Below, piece by piece: positions 8,760 through 18,490 of a stretch of DNA of 64,000 nt. The notes under the pieces are model-generated. The model was not told the origin of the DNA. It searched no databases and worked only from the letters and a program-made list of their open reading frames with translations. The position numbers and the translations under genes are program-made. Every line of letters begins with the position of its first letter. Within the stretch, counting starts at the first letter, position 1. Source of the stretch: Lonepinella sp042468235 (lineage in GTDB: Bacteria; Pseudomonadota; Gammaproteobacteria; Enterobacterales; Pasteurellaceae). The stretch covers positions 1,116,001 through 1,180,000 of the forward strand of contig NZ_CP170386.1 of NCBI RefSeq assembly GCF_042468235.1, written 5' to 3'.

Positions 8760-9764
8760 CTACACGCGATCTAAATAATCTTGTTCTTGCTTGTCATCAA
8801 AAATAGCTTGTTGATCGGTCAACACAAAACCATTTAATTCTTCGGCTAAATTTTTTGCGGCTTGAATCATCATTTTTAGATTGGCTTTGTCATTTCCAAC
8901 CTGTGACGGTACTTGCATAAATAGGGCAAGACCCAGTGTAGAAAATTCATTCATGGCATAAGGGTTAAATGTACCGGGTTGTTCAATATTGGCTACACTA
9001 AACATCACTGGACTTGCCACCGTATCAACATGGCGATGATACAAATTATCTTTGCCTAAAATAAACCCTAAATTATCCAACGATTGAGTAATAGAAAGCC
9101 CTAAAAATTGACGATTTTCTGGTGCCACTACATATAATAAAATAAAATCTGTTGGCTGCGATGCCTGTGTAACTGGTTCTTGTCCTGTTTGTTCGTTTTC
9201 GGTTTTATTTTCAATCGGCTGTTGTAATTTAGGTTCAGAAATCGGTGAACTTGCTTGTTGTAGCTGTACTCGCAATTCGGGCGATGACATATCGACTTGA
9301 GCTTCTGTCCCTGCATAATCTACCGCATCGGCTAAAGTATATTCTGCCATATTCTCTTTAGGCTGCTTTGGTTCTGGTCGATATTCATAATAGACTTGCT
9401 CTGATTCTGGTTGAGCAAGGTCAGATTCAGGTAAGGTAATTTTGATCTGCTCCACTGCATTCGCTTGCACTGGAGCTGTGACTGGAATATCCGTTTGAAT
9501 CGGCTCAGGTTGTGGAATATTCATTTGCGTATTTTCCACTGGCTGACTTACTATCGGTTGGCGTTTCTGAATTGGCGTAACGGGTACTTGAGCATAATCA
9601 GTCGGGGACTGTTCTGGTTTCCGTTGAATATGCTGACTACGATTAAAGCTATTCGCATTATTAAAATATTGCGATTTTTCACGGCGATTAGACCAGATAC
9701 CATGAGCGACTAAACCGATTAATGCGAGAATACCTAAAATAATTAAAATTGTATTGAGATCCAT
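8760..9764 (-). CDS. zipA: Cell division protein ZipA
   Basis: Inner-membrane anchor for FtsZ at the division septum, 334 residues. An N-terminal membrane helix (about 5-25, DLNTILIILGILALIGLVAH) is followed by a charged patch, then a long Pro/Gln-rich linker to about residue 195. The C-terminal ZipA domain (about 200-330, FILLYVVAPENRQFLG) binds the FtsZ tail. It is upstream of ligA on the same strand and divergent from cysZ. Confidence 0.95.
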   Translation of the reverse strand: MDLNTILIILGILALIGLVAHGIWSNRREKSQYFNNANSFNRSQHIQRKPEQSPTDYAQVPVTPIQKRQPIVSQPVENTQMNIPQPEPIQTDIPVTAPVQANAVEQIKITLPESDLAQPESEQVYYEYRPEPKQPKENMAEYTLADAVDYAGTEAQVDMSSPELRVQLQQASSPISEPKLQQPIENKTENEQTGQEPVTQASQPTDFILLYVVAPENRQFLGLSITQSLDNLGFILGKDNLYHRHVDTVASPVMFSVANIEQPGTFNPYAMNEFSTLGLALFMQVPSQVGNDKANLKMMIQAAKNLAEELNGFVLTDQQAIFDDKQEQDYLDRV

Positions 9765-9910
9765 TGCAATATGTCCTATTTCAAACGACCAGAAATATTT
9801 GTTAGCTTACCATATTTATTCACATTATGGATCTTGAAATTTGCATTTTTTGACCGCACTTTGTATTCTATTCACCGTTTTATACTAACGTTATCCAACT
9901 AGGAAAAATA

Positions 9911-10762
9911 ATGATCGAAGAAAAAGAAGTCAAGTCAGGGTTTCATTACTTTGTTATGGGCTGGCATTTAATTACACAAAAAGGACTACGCCGTTTTGTC
10001 GTGATGCCAATCTTACTCAATGTGGTATTAATGGTGGGACTAAGTTGGTTATTTATCAGCCAAATCAACCATATAATTGAATGGGTAATGGGCTTTCTGC
10101 CAGCATGGTTAGATTGGCTCAGTTCCGTGATGTTTATCATGTCATTAGTGATGATAGTTATCGTTTTTTACTTTTCATTTACCATGCTATCAGGCTTTAT
10201 TGCCGCCCCTTTTAACGGTTTACTAGCAGAAAAAGTCGAAAAAATGCTGACTGGAGAGAGCCTAGCAGATATGACTATCATGGATTTTATTAAAGATATT
10301 CCACGTATGTTAGCTCGAGAATGGCAAAAACTGGTATATAGTTTACCGATTTATATCGTTTTGTTTTTACTCGGTTTTATACCTATGCTAGGGCAATCTG
10401 TAATACCCGTGTTAGCTTTTGCTTTTACCGCATGGATGATGGCAATTCAATATTGTGACTATCCGTTTGATAACCACAAAATTTCATTCCATACCATGCG
10501 AGTTAAACTCAAAGATAACCGTTGGCAAAGTCTAACCTTTGGCGGATTAATCAGCTTGTGCATGTTAGTTCCTGTGGTGAACTTAGTCGTCATTCCTGTC
10601 GCAGTTTGTGGTGCAACTACCATGTGGGTAGAAACTTACCGTAAAGCCTTGTATGGTAATGCAAAAACTCAAGGAAATTCTACCGCAGTTTCAACTGATG
10701 TTGGACAAGCGACAAATACAGATATTGATTTACGCAATAATCAGGATATTGTTTCTCGATAA
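9911..10762 (+). CDS. cysZ: Sulfate transporter CysZ
   Basis: Inner-membrane sulfate permease for cysteine biosynthesis, 283 residues. The N-terminal KSGFHYFVMGWHLI and the paired hydrophobic hairpins near 30-110 and 140-235 (SLPIYIVLFLLGFIPMLGQ) fit CysZ (EI24 family). The C-terminal tail of about 30 residues is polar and variable. An ACTAGGAAAAATA ribosome site precedes the ATG. It is divergent from zipA and converges with pilW, with only 18 bp between stop codons. An uptake-signal core lies in the promoter region near 9855. Confidence 0.92.
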   Translation: MIEEKEVKSGFHYFVMGWHLITQKGLRRFVVMPILLNVVLMVGLSWLFISQINHIIEWVMGFLPAWLDWLSSVMFIMSLVMIVIVFYFSFTMLSGFIAAPFNGLLAEKVEKMLTGESLADMTIMDFIKDIPRMLAREWQKLVYSLPIYIVLFLLGFIPMLGQSVIPVLAFAFTAWMMAIQYCDYPFDNHKISFHTMRVKLKDNRWQSLTFGGLISLCMLVPVVNLVVIPVAVCGATTMWVETYRKALYGNAKTQGNSTAVSTDVGQATNTDIDLRNNQDIVSR

Positions 10763-10780
10763 TGTTAGGGTGAAGAATAG

Positions 10781-11302
10781 TTATCTTAATTTCTTCGCCC
10801 TTTCAGGATCTGCTTTTTCTAACGCTATTTTACTTTGTTGATAAACAGCCTGATTATTTTCCGATAAAGCACACAAGGCTTTATTTTCATAACTATCTGC
10901 TTGACGATAATAATTCGGGCTTGCCACCGCTAAATCAAATTGCTGATAAGCAGCTTGGAACTCCCCTTGCGAACAAAGAAATGTACCATAATTATTATGC
11001 ACATCGCCTTGTTTATCATCTAGTTTAATGGCTTTCAAATAAGATTCACGGGCTTGTGTAATATTGCCTTGTTGTTGGTAAAAATAGGCAAAGGCAGAAT
11101 GAACTAAATAGTAATCAGGGGCATAACTCAAGGCTTTATCCAGATTTTGTTTAGCTTGTTCCCAATCTTGCTGGGATAAATAACCCAGTGCGAGTTCTAC
11201 TCGAGCTTTGGCGGCTGGCTTTTGATCAAAATCTATCTCAGCATTTTGCGAAACGCAAGCAGTTAAAAAAAGAATAAGTATAAAGTGCGGTATAAATTTC
11301 AT
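10781..11302 (-). CDS. pilW: Type IV pilus biogenesis lipoprotein PilW/PilF (TPR)
   Basis: Outer-membrane pilotin-type lipoprotein that helps assemble the PilQ secretin. It has 173 residues, a signal peptide ending in lipobox L-T-A-C (Cys16) and tandem tetratricopeptide repeats from about 35 to 150 (ALGYLSQQDWEQAKQNLDKAL, then AHSAFAYFYQQQGN-like repeats). It is shorter than E. coli-type PilF homologues of about 250 residues because the C-terminal repeats are missing, which is usual in Haemophilus. It follows rlmN by 43 bp, the pairing seen in H. influenzae. In a naturally competent family it probably serves DNA uptake pili. Confidence 0.85.
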   Translation of the reverse strand: MKFIPHFILILFLTACVSQNAEIDFDQKPAAKARVELALGYLSQQDWEQAKQNLDKALSYAPDYYLVHSAFAYFYQQQGNITQARESYLKAIKLDDKQGDVHNNYGTFLCSQGEFQAAYQQFDLAVASPNYYRQADSYENKALCALSENNQAVYQQSKIALEKADPERAKKLR

Positions 11303-11345
11303 AAATTTTTCCCTATTTGAACCGCACTTTCTGGCTTAATGCGGT

Positions 11346-12470
11346 TTAATGAGTTTTAATCTGAATGCCTTGACCAAATTGTTTTTTCATGGCATTAACG
11401 GCTGTCCGTTTAGTGCGGTCGATCACATCACCTGCCAACTGTCCGCACGCTGCATCAATATCATCGCCACGGGTTTTGCGTACAATTACCGTAAAACCAT
11501 ATTCCATTAAGGTCTTTTGGAAACGGTCAATACGAGTGTTGGAGCTTTTCGCATAAGGTGCTTCAGGGAACGGATTCCACGGAATTAAATTAATTTTGCA
11601 GGGTGTATTTTTCAATACTTCCGCCAACTGATGAGCGTGTTCTACCCCATCATTGACCTGATTTAACAACACATATTCAATCGTCACTTTACCGTGATTG
11701 GCATTGGACACATTTAAATAACGATGCACGCTATCCATTAACATTTTGATATTGTATTTTTTATTAATCGGCACCAACACATCACGCAATTCATCATTGG
11801 GAGCGTGCAGAGAAATCGCCAACGCCACATCAATCATTTCACTGAGCTTATCCAAAGCAGGCACCACACCTGACGTAGATAAGGTAACACGGCGTTTAGA
11901 TAACCCATAAGCAAAATCATCTAACATAATTTCCATGGCAGGCACCACATTGGCGACATTTAACAATGGCTCACCCATTCCCATCATCACTACGTTGGTA
12001 ATTGGTCGCACCCCTGTTACACCAAAATTACCAATAATTTTAGATGCTCGCCATACTTGCCCGATAATTTCTGCCACATTTAAATTGCGATTAAAACCTT
12101 GTTGAGCGGTAGAACAGAACGTACAAGCCAAAGCACAACCCACTTGCGAAGACACACACAAAGTTGCTCGATCTGCCTCAGGAATATACACAGTTTCCAC
12201 TTGCTGATCGCCGACTTGCATCGCCCATTTAATCGTACCATCAGATGAACGTTGTTCTACGGCAATTTCAGGTGCTTTAATTTCAGCCACCGATTTTAAC
12301 TTTTCCCGTAACTGTTTATTAAGATTGGTCATATTGTCGAAATTATCTTCGCCAAAATGATAAATCCATTTCACTAATTGATCGGCTCGGAATGGCTTTT
12401 CGCCCAGTTCTTTGAAAAATTCTCGCATTTGCGGACGAGTTAAATTCATTAAATTGATTTTATCTGACAT
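11346..12470 (-). CDS. rlmN: 23S rRNA (A2503-C2)/tRNA (A37-C2) methyltransferase RlmN
   Basis: Radical SAM enzyme that methylates C2 of A2503 in 23S rRNA and A37 in some tRNAs. The 374 residues carry the iron-sulfur motif C-x3-C-x2-C (CALACTFC, about residue 118), the GMGEPLLN motif, and the C-terminal catalytic Cys region (DAACGQLAGD). It lies first in a two-gene run with pilW. Confidence 0.96.
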   Translation of the reverse strand: MSDKINLMNLTRPQMREFFKELGEKPFRADQLVKWIYHFGEDNFDNMTNLNKQLREKLKSVAEIKAPEIAVEQRSSDGTIKWAMQVGDQQVETVYIPEADRATLCVSSQVGCALACTFCSTAQQGFNRNLNVAEIIGQVWRASKIIGNFGVTGVRPITNVVMMGMGEPLLNVANVVPAMEIMLDDFAYGLSKRRVTLSTSGVVPALDKLSEMIDVALAISLHAPNDELRDVLVPINKKYNIKMLMDSVHRYLNVSNANHGKVTIEYVLLNQVNDGVEHAHQLAEVLKNTPCKINLIPWNPFPEAPYAKSSNTRIDRFQKTLMEYGFTVIVRKTRGDDIDAACGQLAGDVIDRTKRTAVNAMKKQFGQGIQIKTH

Positions 12471-12701
12471 ATCTACCTTATTGTCACGTTATTACACTTA
12501 CGACATTGTTTATCGACATCGTTTTCGGGCAAATACACAGGTTCTCCCCTACAACAATATTTGAACAATATAAAAGGGCGTCATTCTACCGATTTCCGTC
12601 CTATTAATCTATGTGATTTTTAAAAATTATGCGAATTTTCACCGCGGTTTTTGGAATCAAGATCACAAAATTTTCATTTTGTCGGGAAAAACAAAGGCAT
12701 T

Positions 12702-13391
12702 TTATTTACCTTGCTGTTCTTCCAATGCATCTCTCGCCGAACGAATAGAACGCTCAAGTAAATCCCGTTTAGGATCATTTTCTGGCATTAATTTCAACAT
12801 CATCGACCAGCTAACTATTGCCATTTTGTAGTCTTGTTGTTCAAAATAACGGAATGCCAATAAACTCAACGCGTCTAAATTGCTATGATCTTGACGAATT
12901 ACCTGTTTTAATAAGGTTTCACCTTGATTTTTATCAGTAGCATCATCGGAAAACATTAAGATCCGAGCATAAGCTAATTTATAGTCAATATCATCAGGTT
13001 TAATCTGATGTGCCTTGGCATAACTGTCTAACGCCAATTTACCATCGCCTAATGCCATGCCTAATTGTCCCAATAAAAAACAACTTTGATCATCATTAGG
13101 CGTTTGTTGTACTTTTAACCGAAGTGCGGTGGCAAATTGCTGCATTTCTTGTTCGCTGAGCGGTTTACTTTCTTGTTCTTTGACTCGCTCATAGAAATAC
13201 GGCAATTTGTCCGCTATTTTATCTAACATGGTTTGTGCTTGCCATGCGCCCAAATGGAAATAGCTCAGCCCAGCGATGATACCTAGGACTAAAAAGCCAC
13301 TCACAAAATAAAGTTTGTTATTTTTCAACAAAGGATAAAACCCTATCAAAGCGACCAATAAGGTTAATAAGCCAATAATTAGCCACATCAT
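12702..13391 (-). CDS. ccmI: Cytochrome c-type biogenesis protein CcmI (TPR)
   Basis: Membrane-anchored chaperone that holds the C-terminus of apocytochrome c for heme ligation by CcmF/CcmH. Two membrane helices (about 1-25 and 27-50) precede a TPR domain (about 90-220). It has 229 residues and overlaps ccmH by 4 bp. In E. coli this domain is fused to CcmH; here the two are separate genes. It is the last gene of the ccm operon. Some annotations would call it NrfG-like. Confidence 0.85.
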   Translation of the reverse strand: MMWLIIGLLTLLVALIGFYPLLKNNKLYFVSGFLVLGIIAGLSYFHLGAWQAQTMLDKIADKLPYFYERVKEQESKPLSEQEMQQFATALRLKVQQTPNDDQSCFLLGQLGMALGDGKLALDSYAKAHQIKPDDIDYKLAYARILMFSDDATDKNQGETLLKQVIRQDHSNLDALSLLAFRYFEQQDYKMAIVSWSMMLKLMPENDPKRDLLERSIRSARDALEEQQGK

Positions 13392-13780
13392 TTTTCACCT
13401 GCCTGTTGTTTTTTGGGACGAAAGACAATAAATAATCCTCCTAAAAACAATAACGCCGGAATTGCCCAAAGCATAATAGTAGCAGGGGTTAATGGTGGAT
13501 CGTAGGTAACAAAATGACCGTAACGTTGTACCATATAATCCACAATTTCCTGTTTCGTTTTGCCTGTTTGCAACAGCTCAAATACTTTAGCCCGCATATC
13601 CACCGCAATGGTCGCATTACTGTCAGCAATATTGTTATTTTGACATTGCGGACAGCGGAGCTGTTGGGTCAGTTGATGATAATCCGATTCCTGTTGATCA
13701 GATTGAAAATTAAAAGCATCAATAGCAGAAAACGCCGAAATACTGAACAATAACAATAAAAGTGCGGTAATTTTTTTCAT
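13388..13780 (-). CDS. ccmH: Cytochrome c-type biogenesis protein CcmH (heme-lyase thiol subunit)
   Basis: Periplasmic thiol-redox protein that reduces the apocytochrome CxxCH motif. The 130 residues comprise a signal peptide (MKKITALLLLLFSISAFS), the LRCPQCQ motif with its two Cys, and a C-terminal membrane anchor (about 100-120). The start at 13780 overlaps the ccmG stop codon by one base (TAATG); a 17-codon upstream extension inside ccmG is rejected. Confidence 0.93.
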   Translation of the reverse strand: MKKITALLLLLFSISAFSAIDAFNFQSDQQESDYHQLTQQLRCPQCQNNNIADSNATIAVDMRAKVFELLQTGKTKQEIVDYMVQRYGHFVTYDPPLTPATIMLWAIPALLFLGGLFIVFRPKKQQAGEK

Positions 13781-14328
13781 TATTTTTGCTCCATTAAACG
13801 TTGATAAATCGGCTGAATTTTTTGTTGCCACACTTTTTCATTTAAATCACCGGCGTGACGGTAATGAATAATACCGTTGCCATCAATAATAAAAGTTTCA
13901 GGTGCACCATACACACCTAAATCCAAACCAAATGATCCTTTTTCATCAAATAATACCTGTTGATAAGGGTTATTTAATCGTTGTAACCAATTGATGGCTT
14001 TATCACGTTGATCTTTATAATTCACACCAATAATGCTTATTCCTTGCTCAGCTAACCGGTTTAAATATTGATGTTCGGCATAACAAGTAGGACACCAAGT
14101 CGCCCACACATTAAGCAAAATTGGCTTACCTTGTTGAAAAATTTTCTGGTTAACTTGTTGATTAGTAAATAAATCATATAACCTTGCCGATGGCACGCCT
14201 TGACCTACTAAAGCACTTTCTAAGGCTTTAGGGTCATCTCCTTGTCCATTACGTTGTAACTGTACGAAAAAGGTGACAATCAATGCTACAAAGAAAATTA
14301 ACGGTAAAAAAAGTTTCTTATTCATCAT
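13780..14328 (-). CDS. ccmG: Thiol:disulfide interchange protein CcmG/DsbE
   Basis: Membrane-tethered periplasmic thioredoxin-like protein, 182 residues, that passes reductant to CcmH and apocytochrome c. It shows one N-terminal membrane anchor, the active site WATWCPTCYAEH, and a cis-Pro region (VYGAPETFIID). The start ATG overlaps the ccmF stop (ATGA), giving translational coupling. Confidence 0.95.
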   Translation of the reverse strand: MMNKKLFLPLIFFVALIVTFFVQLQRNGQGDDPKALESALVGQGVPSARLYDLFTNQQVNQKIFQQGKPILLNVWATWCPTCYAEHQYLNRLAEQGISIIGVNYKDQRDKAINWLQRLNNPYQQVLFDEKGSFGLDLGVYGAPETFIIDGNGIIHYRHAGDLNEKVWQQKIQPIYQRLMEQK

Positions 14329-16271
14329 ATTTTCACCTTTTTATTGGTACGATAACGACGGTCAAACAGGCAAAGCACGCCCCCGAATGCCATACATAAT
14401 CCTCCAAACCAAATCCAACGCACAAAAGGCTTGTAATATAAACGTAATGCCCAAGAGCCGTCACCTAAACTTTCGCCCAGTGCCACATAAAGATCTCGAG
14501 TAAAGCCCCAGTCAATGGCAGCTTCGGTCATGGTCATTTTGCTGACGGTGTAAAAACGTTTTTCGGCGTACAGTGTCGTTGCTAATTTATCCCCCTGATA
14601 GATCGCCACTTCCGCTTTGCCACCCGCATAATTTGGTCCATTGGCATCGCTGATGCCGTTAAACTGAAAACGATAATCGGCAATTTGTACGCTATCGCCC
14701 ACATTCATTCGCACATCTCGCTCAATGCTGAAATTTTGGCTAAAGGCAATGCCCCAAATGGTCATCGCGACCCCTAAGTGAGCGAATAACATTCCCCAAT
14801 AGGATCGACTAAATTTTCCTAGTCCAGTCCAAAAACCGGTACGATCCATAGCTCGTTGATAAAGTTCATAAACCGTTAATAATACAATAATGGCAGACAT
14901 CATTGAACCAAGTACCGCACTCACGATTAATTTATTTTGTAACCAATACGGCAAAGCAAACCCCAAAATTGCCATAAAAATCACCGCACTAATCACTGGT
15001 TTACGAATCGCAGAAAACTGATCTCGTCGCCATTTGACTAAAGGTCCAATACCCAATAATAACGCAAATGGTGTGGTAATAATCAAAAACATTTGATCAA
15101 AGAATGGGGCGCCAATAGAGATTGTACCTAACCCCAGTTGTTTATGCACCAACGGCAATAATGTGCCTAATAACACTACTGAAAGTGCGGTCATTAACAA
15201 AATATTATTGAGCAATAACAGACTTTCACGGCTATAACGTTGTGCATTATTGTATGAACGAATTTGGTTGCCTTTAATCGCATACAGGACAAGCGAGCCA
15301 CCAACTACCACCACCAAATACGCTAAAATATACAAGCCACGAGTAGGATCGGATGCGAAAGCGTGAACGGAAACTAAAATCCCTGAACGCACTAAAAACG
15401 TACCGAGCAAACAAAGGGAAAAGGCTAAAATGGCCAGTAATACCGTCCATGCCTTAAATGAACCTCGTTTTTCGGTAACAGCTAAACTGTGCAGTAATGC
15501 CGTTCCCACCAGCCAAGGCATTAAAGAAGCATTTTCTACGGGATCCCAGAACCACCAGCCACCCCAGCCAAGTTCGTAATATGCCCACCATGAACCTAGC
15601 ACAATGCCTAAGGTTAAAAATAACCACGCAGCAAGCGTCCAAGGTCTGGACCATTTCGCCCACGCAGTATCTAATTTACCGCTCATTAATGCTGCAATGG
15701 CGAAAGCAAAGACGACCGAAAAGCCCACATAGCCCATATATAACAAGGGCGGATGAAAAATTAAGCCGACATCTTGCAATAGTGGGTTGAGTTCGCGACC
15801 GTCCACCGGGAAATTAGGAAAAGTGCGGTTAAATGGATTGGATGTAAACAGCACAAAAATCAAAAAGCCAATGCTCACAATCCCCATAATACCTAATACT
15901 CGAGCCACTACTTGTTGGGGTAAGGATCGGCTGAACATTGCCACCGCAGCCGCCCAAAAAGTGAGTAACCAAATCCACAGTAACAATGATCCTTCATGGG
16001 ATCCCCACACCGCTGATAAACGGTATTGCAAAGGCAAATTGCTATTGGAATTGTTAACCACATATTGTACGGTAAAATCGTTAACCGCAAAGACATAGAA
16101 TAATGCGCCGAAAGCCAAGGTTAAGCTAAAAAATAGGGCATAAGTAAGTGGGCGTGCCAACGCCATCATCATGCCATTGCCTTTTTCTACTCCCCATAAG
16201 GGGAAAATGGCTAATAACACTGATACTGCCAAACTCAAAGCTAAAGCATAATTACCAAGTTCAGGAATCAT
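14325..16271 (-). CDS. ccmF: Heme lyase CcmF
   Basis: Large polytopic inner-membrane heme lyase, 648 residues, that attaches heme from holo-CcmE to apocytochrome c. The tryptophan-rich WWD motif is WGGWWFWDPVENASLMPW, near residue 235. Flanking membrane helices carry the expected heme-ligand His residues, and a periplasmic loop (about 480-610) precedes the last helix. It touches ccmE end to start. Confidence 0.97.
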   Translation of the reverse strand: MIPELGNYALALSLAVSVLLAIFPLWGVEKGNGMMMALARPLTYALFFSLTLAFGALFYVFAVNDFTVQYVVNNSNSNLPLQYRLSAVWGSHEGSLLLWIWLLTFWAAAVAMFSRSLPQQVVARVLGIMGIVSIGFLIFVLFTSNPFNRTFPNFPVDGRELNPLLQDVGLIFHPPLLYMGYVGFSVVFAFAIAALMSGKLDTAWAKWSRPWTLAAWLFLTLGIVLGSWWAYYELGWGGWWFWDPVENASLMPWLVGTALLHSLAVTEKRGSFKAWTVLLAILAFSLCLLGTFLVRSGILVSVHAFASDPTRGLYILAYLVVVVGGSLVLYAIKGNQIRSYNNAQRYSRESLLLLNNILLMTALSVVLLGTLLPLVHKQLGLGTISIGAPFFDQMFLIITTPFALLLGIGPLVKWRRDQFSAIRKPVISAVIFMAILGFALPYWLQNKLIVSAVLGSMMSAIIVLLTVYELYQRAMDRTGFWTGLGKFSRSYWGMLFAHLGVAMTIWGIAFSQNFSIERDVRMNVGDSVQIADYRFQFNGISDANGPNYAGGKAEVAIYQGDKLATTLYAEKRFYTVSKMTMTEAAIDWGFTRDLYVALGESLGDGSWALRLYYKPFVRWIWFGGLCMAFGGVLCLFDRRYRTNKKVKI

Positions 16272-16810
16272 TATTGTCTCTCTGGTTGAGCAAATTGTTG
16301 AACTTTTTCTTGACGATCACGTTCACTTTCGCCGTTCAAATCGCTTTCTGATACGCCCATTGGTTGATGTACTTTTTTCAACTGATCACCAAGTTCAGGC
16401 GGTACATAGTTTTCATCATGTTTCGCTAACACTTCTGTCGCTTCTAACACTGTAGGTGCAATGAGTTTACCCTGTGCCACAATGCCCTGCCCTTCACGGA
16501 ATAAATCAGGCAAAATGCCTTCATATTGCACAGTGATCGCCGGTCCAATATCATTTAAATCAAACCGCACTTTCAGGCTTTTTTCATCTCGTTGCACCGA
16601 TCCTTCCACCACCATACCACCTACCCGAAGACGTTGTCCCACTGCTGGCTTTAATTCAGGATTATCATTTTTACCATAGACAATTTCAGACGGTGTGTAA
16701 AACAGATCAATATTGGAACGCAAGGCATAAGTAATTAAACCTGTGGCAATCGCCATCCCCATCAACACAAATACCACAATGATTAAACGAGATTTACGTC
16801 TAGGGTTCAT
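16271..16810 (-). CDS. ccmE: Cytochrome c-type biogenesis heme chaperone CcmE
   Basis: Periplasmic heme chaperone, 179 residues, with an N-terminal membrane anchor (about 8-30) and an OB-fold. The covalent heme-binding His is in VLAKHDENYVPPE, near residue 130. The C-terminal tail is charged and flexible. It overlaps ccmD by 4 bp. Confidence 0.96.
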   Translation of the reverse strand: MNPRRKSRLIIVVFVLMGMAIATGLITYALRSNIDLFYTPSEIVYGKNDNPELKPAVGQRLRVGGMVVEGSVQRDEKSLKVRFDLNDIGPAITVQYEGILPDLFREGQGIVAQGKLIAPTVLEATEVLAKHDENYVPPELGDQLKKVHQPMGVSESDLNGESERDRQEKVQQFAQPERQ

Positions 16811-17028
16811 TTGTTATCCCCCTTTGCCATTTTTTCTTGCCGGTGAGCATTTAAACGTGCTTCTCTTACCTGTTCACGACGAATATCGGCAAAAATACGG
16901 TGTTTCTCACGATAGCTTTGCACCGCTAAAATCCCTATTGCCAAAAACGAAATACCATAGGAAAGCCATACATAAAAACCATAGCCCCCCATGTTAAAAA
17001 AATCCCCCCACGATTGGAAAAACATCAC
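16807..17028 (-). CDS. ccmD: Heme exporter protein CcmD
   Basis: Small membrane protein, 73 residues, that stabilises release of holo-CcmE from the CcmABC complex. It shows a Trp/Phe/Gly-rich periplasmic start (FFQSWGDFFNMGGYGFYVW), one membrane helix and a basic cytoplasmic tail. It is located between ccmC and ccmE, as in other operons of this type. Confidence 0.92.
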   Translation of the reverse strand: MMFFQSWGDFFNMGGYGFYVWLSYGISFLAIGILAVQSYREKHRIFADIRREQVREARLNAHRQEKMAKGDNK

Positions 17029-17069
17029 GTCCCCCTATAAAAAAATCAAAAAAATAAACACAGTAAAAA

Positions 17070-17804
17070 TTATTTTATTGCTAACGCTTTCACCCATGCT
17101 CGTTTGCTGTCTTCACGCAACAACGCATTACGATAACGTACCAATCCTAACCAAAGACTCAACGTCATAAAACCAAAGATACTGAAAATTAATGGAATTA
17201 ACATGGACGTCGCCATTGATGGTTTATCCAATTTAGTGATGGTCGCACCTTGATGCAAGGTATTCCACCATTCCACCGAAAAATGGATAATCGGAATATT
17301 AATCACCCCCACTACACATAAAATTGCCGCCGCTTTCATTCCCGTATGGCGATCCTGAAATGCAGAATACAATGCCATCACACCCAAATATAAAAACAAC
17401 AAAATCAAGGATGAAGTTAAACGCGCATCCCATACCCACCAAGTTCCCCACATGGGTTTACCCCAAATTGCCCCAGTTGCCAACGACAAAAAGGTCAATA
17501 CTGCGCCAATGGGAGCAATCGCAATAATGGAAAGATGAGCCTGTTTAATTTGCCATACCAAACCGATAAAACCTGCCAGTGCCATTGAGACATAAATCCC
17601 CATCGACCAAATAGCGGTAGGAACATGAACATAAATAATCCGAAAACCATTACCCTGTTGATAATCAGCAGGTGCAAATGCCAAGCCCCAAACCATGCCC
17701 ACCGCGAGTAACACAAGGGTTAGCGCCGCCAAAAAGGGAATGCATTTCCCACATAAAACATATTGAGTTTCAGGTTTTGCATAAGGATGTAGCCACGTCC
17801 ACAT
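17070..17804 (-). CDS. ccmC: Heme exporter/handling protein CcmC
   Basis: Polytopic inner-membrane protein, 244 residues and about six helices, that loads heme onto CcmE. The WWD motif reads WGTWWVWDARLTSSLIL (about 125-141), flanked by the conserved His residues of the heme site (YVHVP and HFSVEWWNTLHQ). Confidence 0.96.
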   Translation of the reverse strand: MWTWLHPYAKPETQYVLCGKCIPFLAALTLVLLAVGMVWGLAFAPADYQQGNGFRIIYVHVPTAIWSMGIYVSMALAGFIGLVWQIKQAHLSIIAIAPIGAVLTFLSLATGAIWGKPMWGTWWVWDARLTSSLILLFLYLGVMALYSAFQDRHTGMKAAAILCVVGVINIPIIHFSVEWWNTLHQGATITKLDKPSMATSMLIPLIFSIFGFMTLSLWLGLVRYRNALLREDSKRAWVKALAIK

Positions 17805-17824
17805 AGATAATCTTTCCTTTTTAG

Positions 17825-18490
17825 TTATTGCGCTAAACTAATACGTAACGCTGCTGCTATGGCAAAGGGCGATAAAGTTAACGTAATTGCCAAGATTGCT
17901 CCAAGGATGGCAAGTTGTCCGGCATAAGGCATATTTAAACTTGCCGCATCTAGCACGGAGGTTGAAAAAATCAACACCGGAATAAACAACGGCAATACAA
18001 TTAAACTTAATAACACACCGCCTTTACGTAACCCTACAGTCAATGCCACGCCAATGGCCCCAAGGCAACTTAATACGGGCGTACCGATTAACAAGGTCAA
18101 CACCAACGCCCACCAAATCTCAGGCTCAAGGGATAATAACAATGCCACGATAGGCGATAATAAAATCAACGGCAATCCAGTTAAAAACCAGTGTGCAATG
18201 ACTTTTGCCAATGCTGTCAATGCCAACGGCTGAGCAAGTAATATCAATTGTTCAAGAGAACCGTCCACAAAATCATCACGAAATAACCGTTCAAAAGAAA
18301 GTAAAGCAGATAACAACGCCGCCACCCAGACTACTGCCGGGGCGATTTTTGCCAATAATTTTGAATCAGCTCCCATGGCTAACGGAAATAACGTCACCAC
18401 AATTAAAAAGAACCATAACGGGTTTAGAATTTCTGCCGGTTTCCGCCATGCGATTTTGAGTTCTCGTTGCATAATTTGCATGAAGATCAT
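17825..18490 (-). CDS. ccmB: Heme exporter subunit CcmB (ABC permease)
   Basis: Membrane component of the CcmAB ABC complex, 221 residues with six predicted helices. The N-terminal LKIAWRKPAEILNPLWFF and the central FVDGSLEQLILLAQPL are typical of CcmB. It overlaps ccmA by 4 bp, and its ATG follows a weak ribosome site inside ccmA. Confidence 0.95.
   Translation of the reverse strand: MIFMQIMQRELKIAWRKPAEILNPLWFFLIVVTLFPLAMGADSKLLAKIAPAVVWVAALLSALLSFERLFRDDFVDGSLEQLILLAQPLALTALAKVIAHWFLTGLPLILLSPIVALLLSLEPEIWWALVLTLLIGTPVLSCLGAIGVALTVGLRKGGVLLSLIVLPLFIPVLIFSTSVLDAASLNMPYAGQLAILGAILAITLTLSPFAIAAALRISLAQ

Noticed and set aside
12471..12701. Gap between rlmN and ccmI examined for a terminator or small RNA
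   Set aside because: Only a weak ACAAAA/TTTTGT hairpin near 12664 was seen, insufficient for a call.
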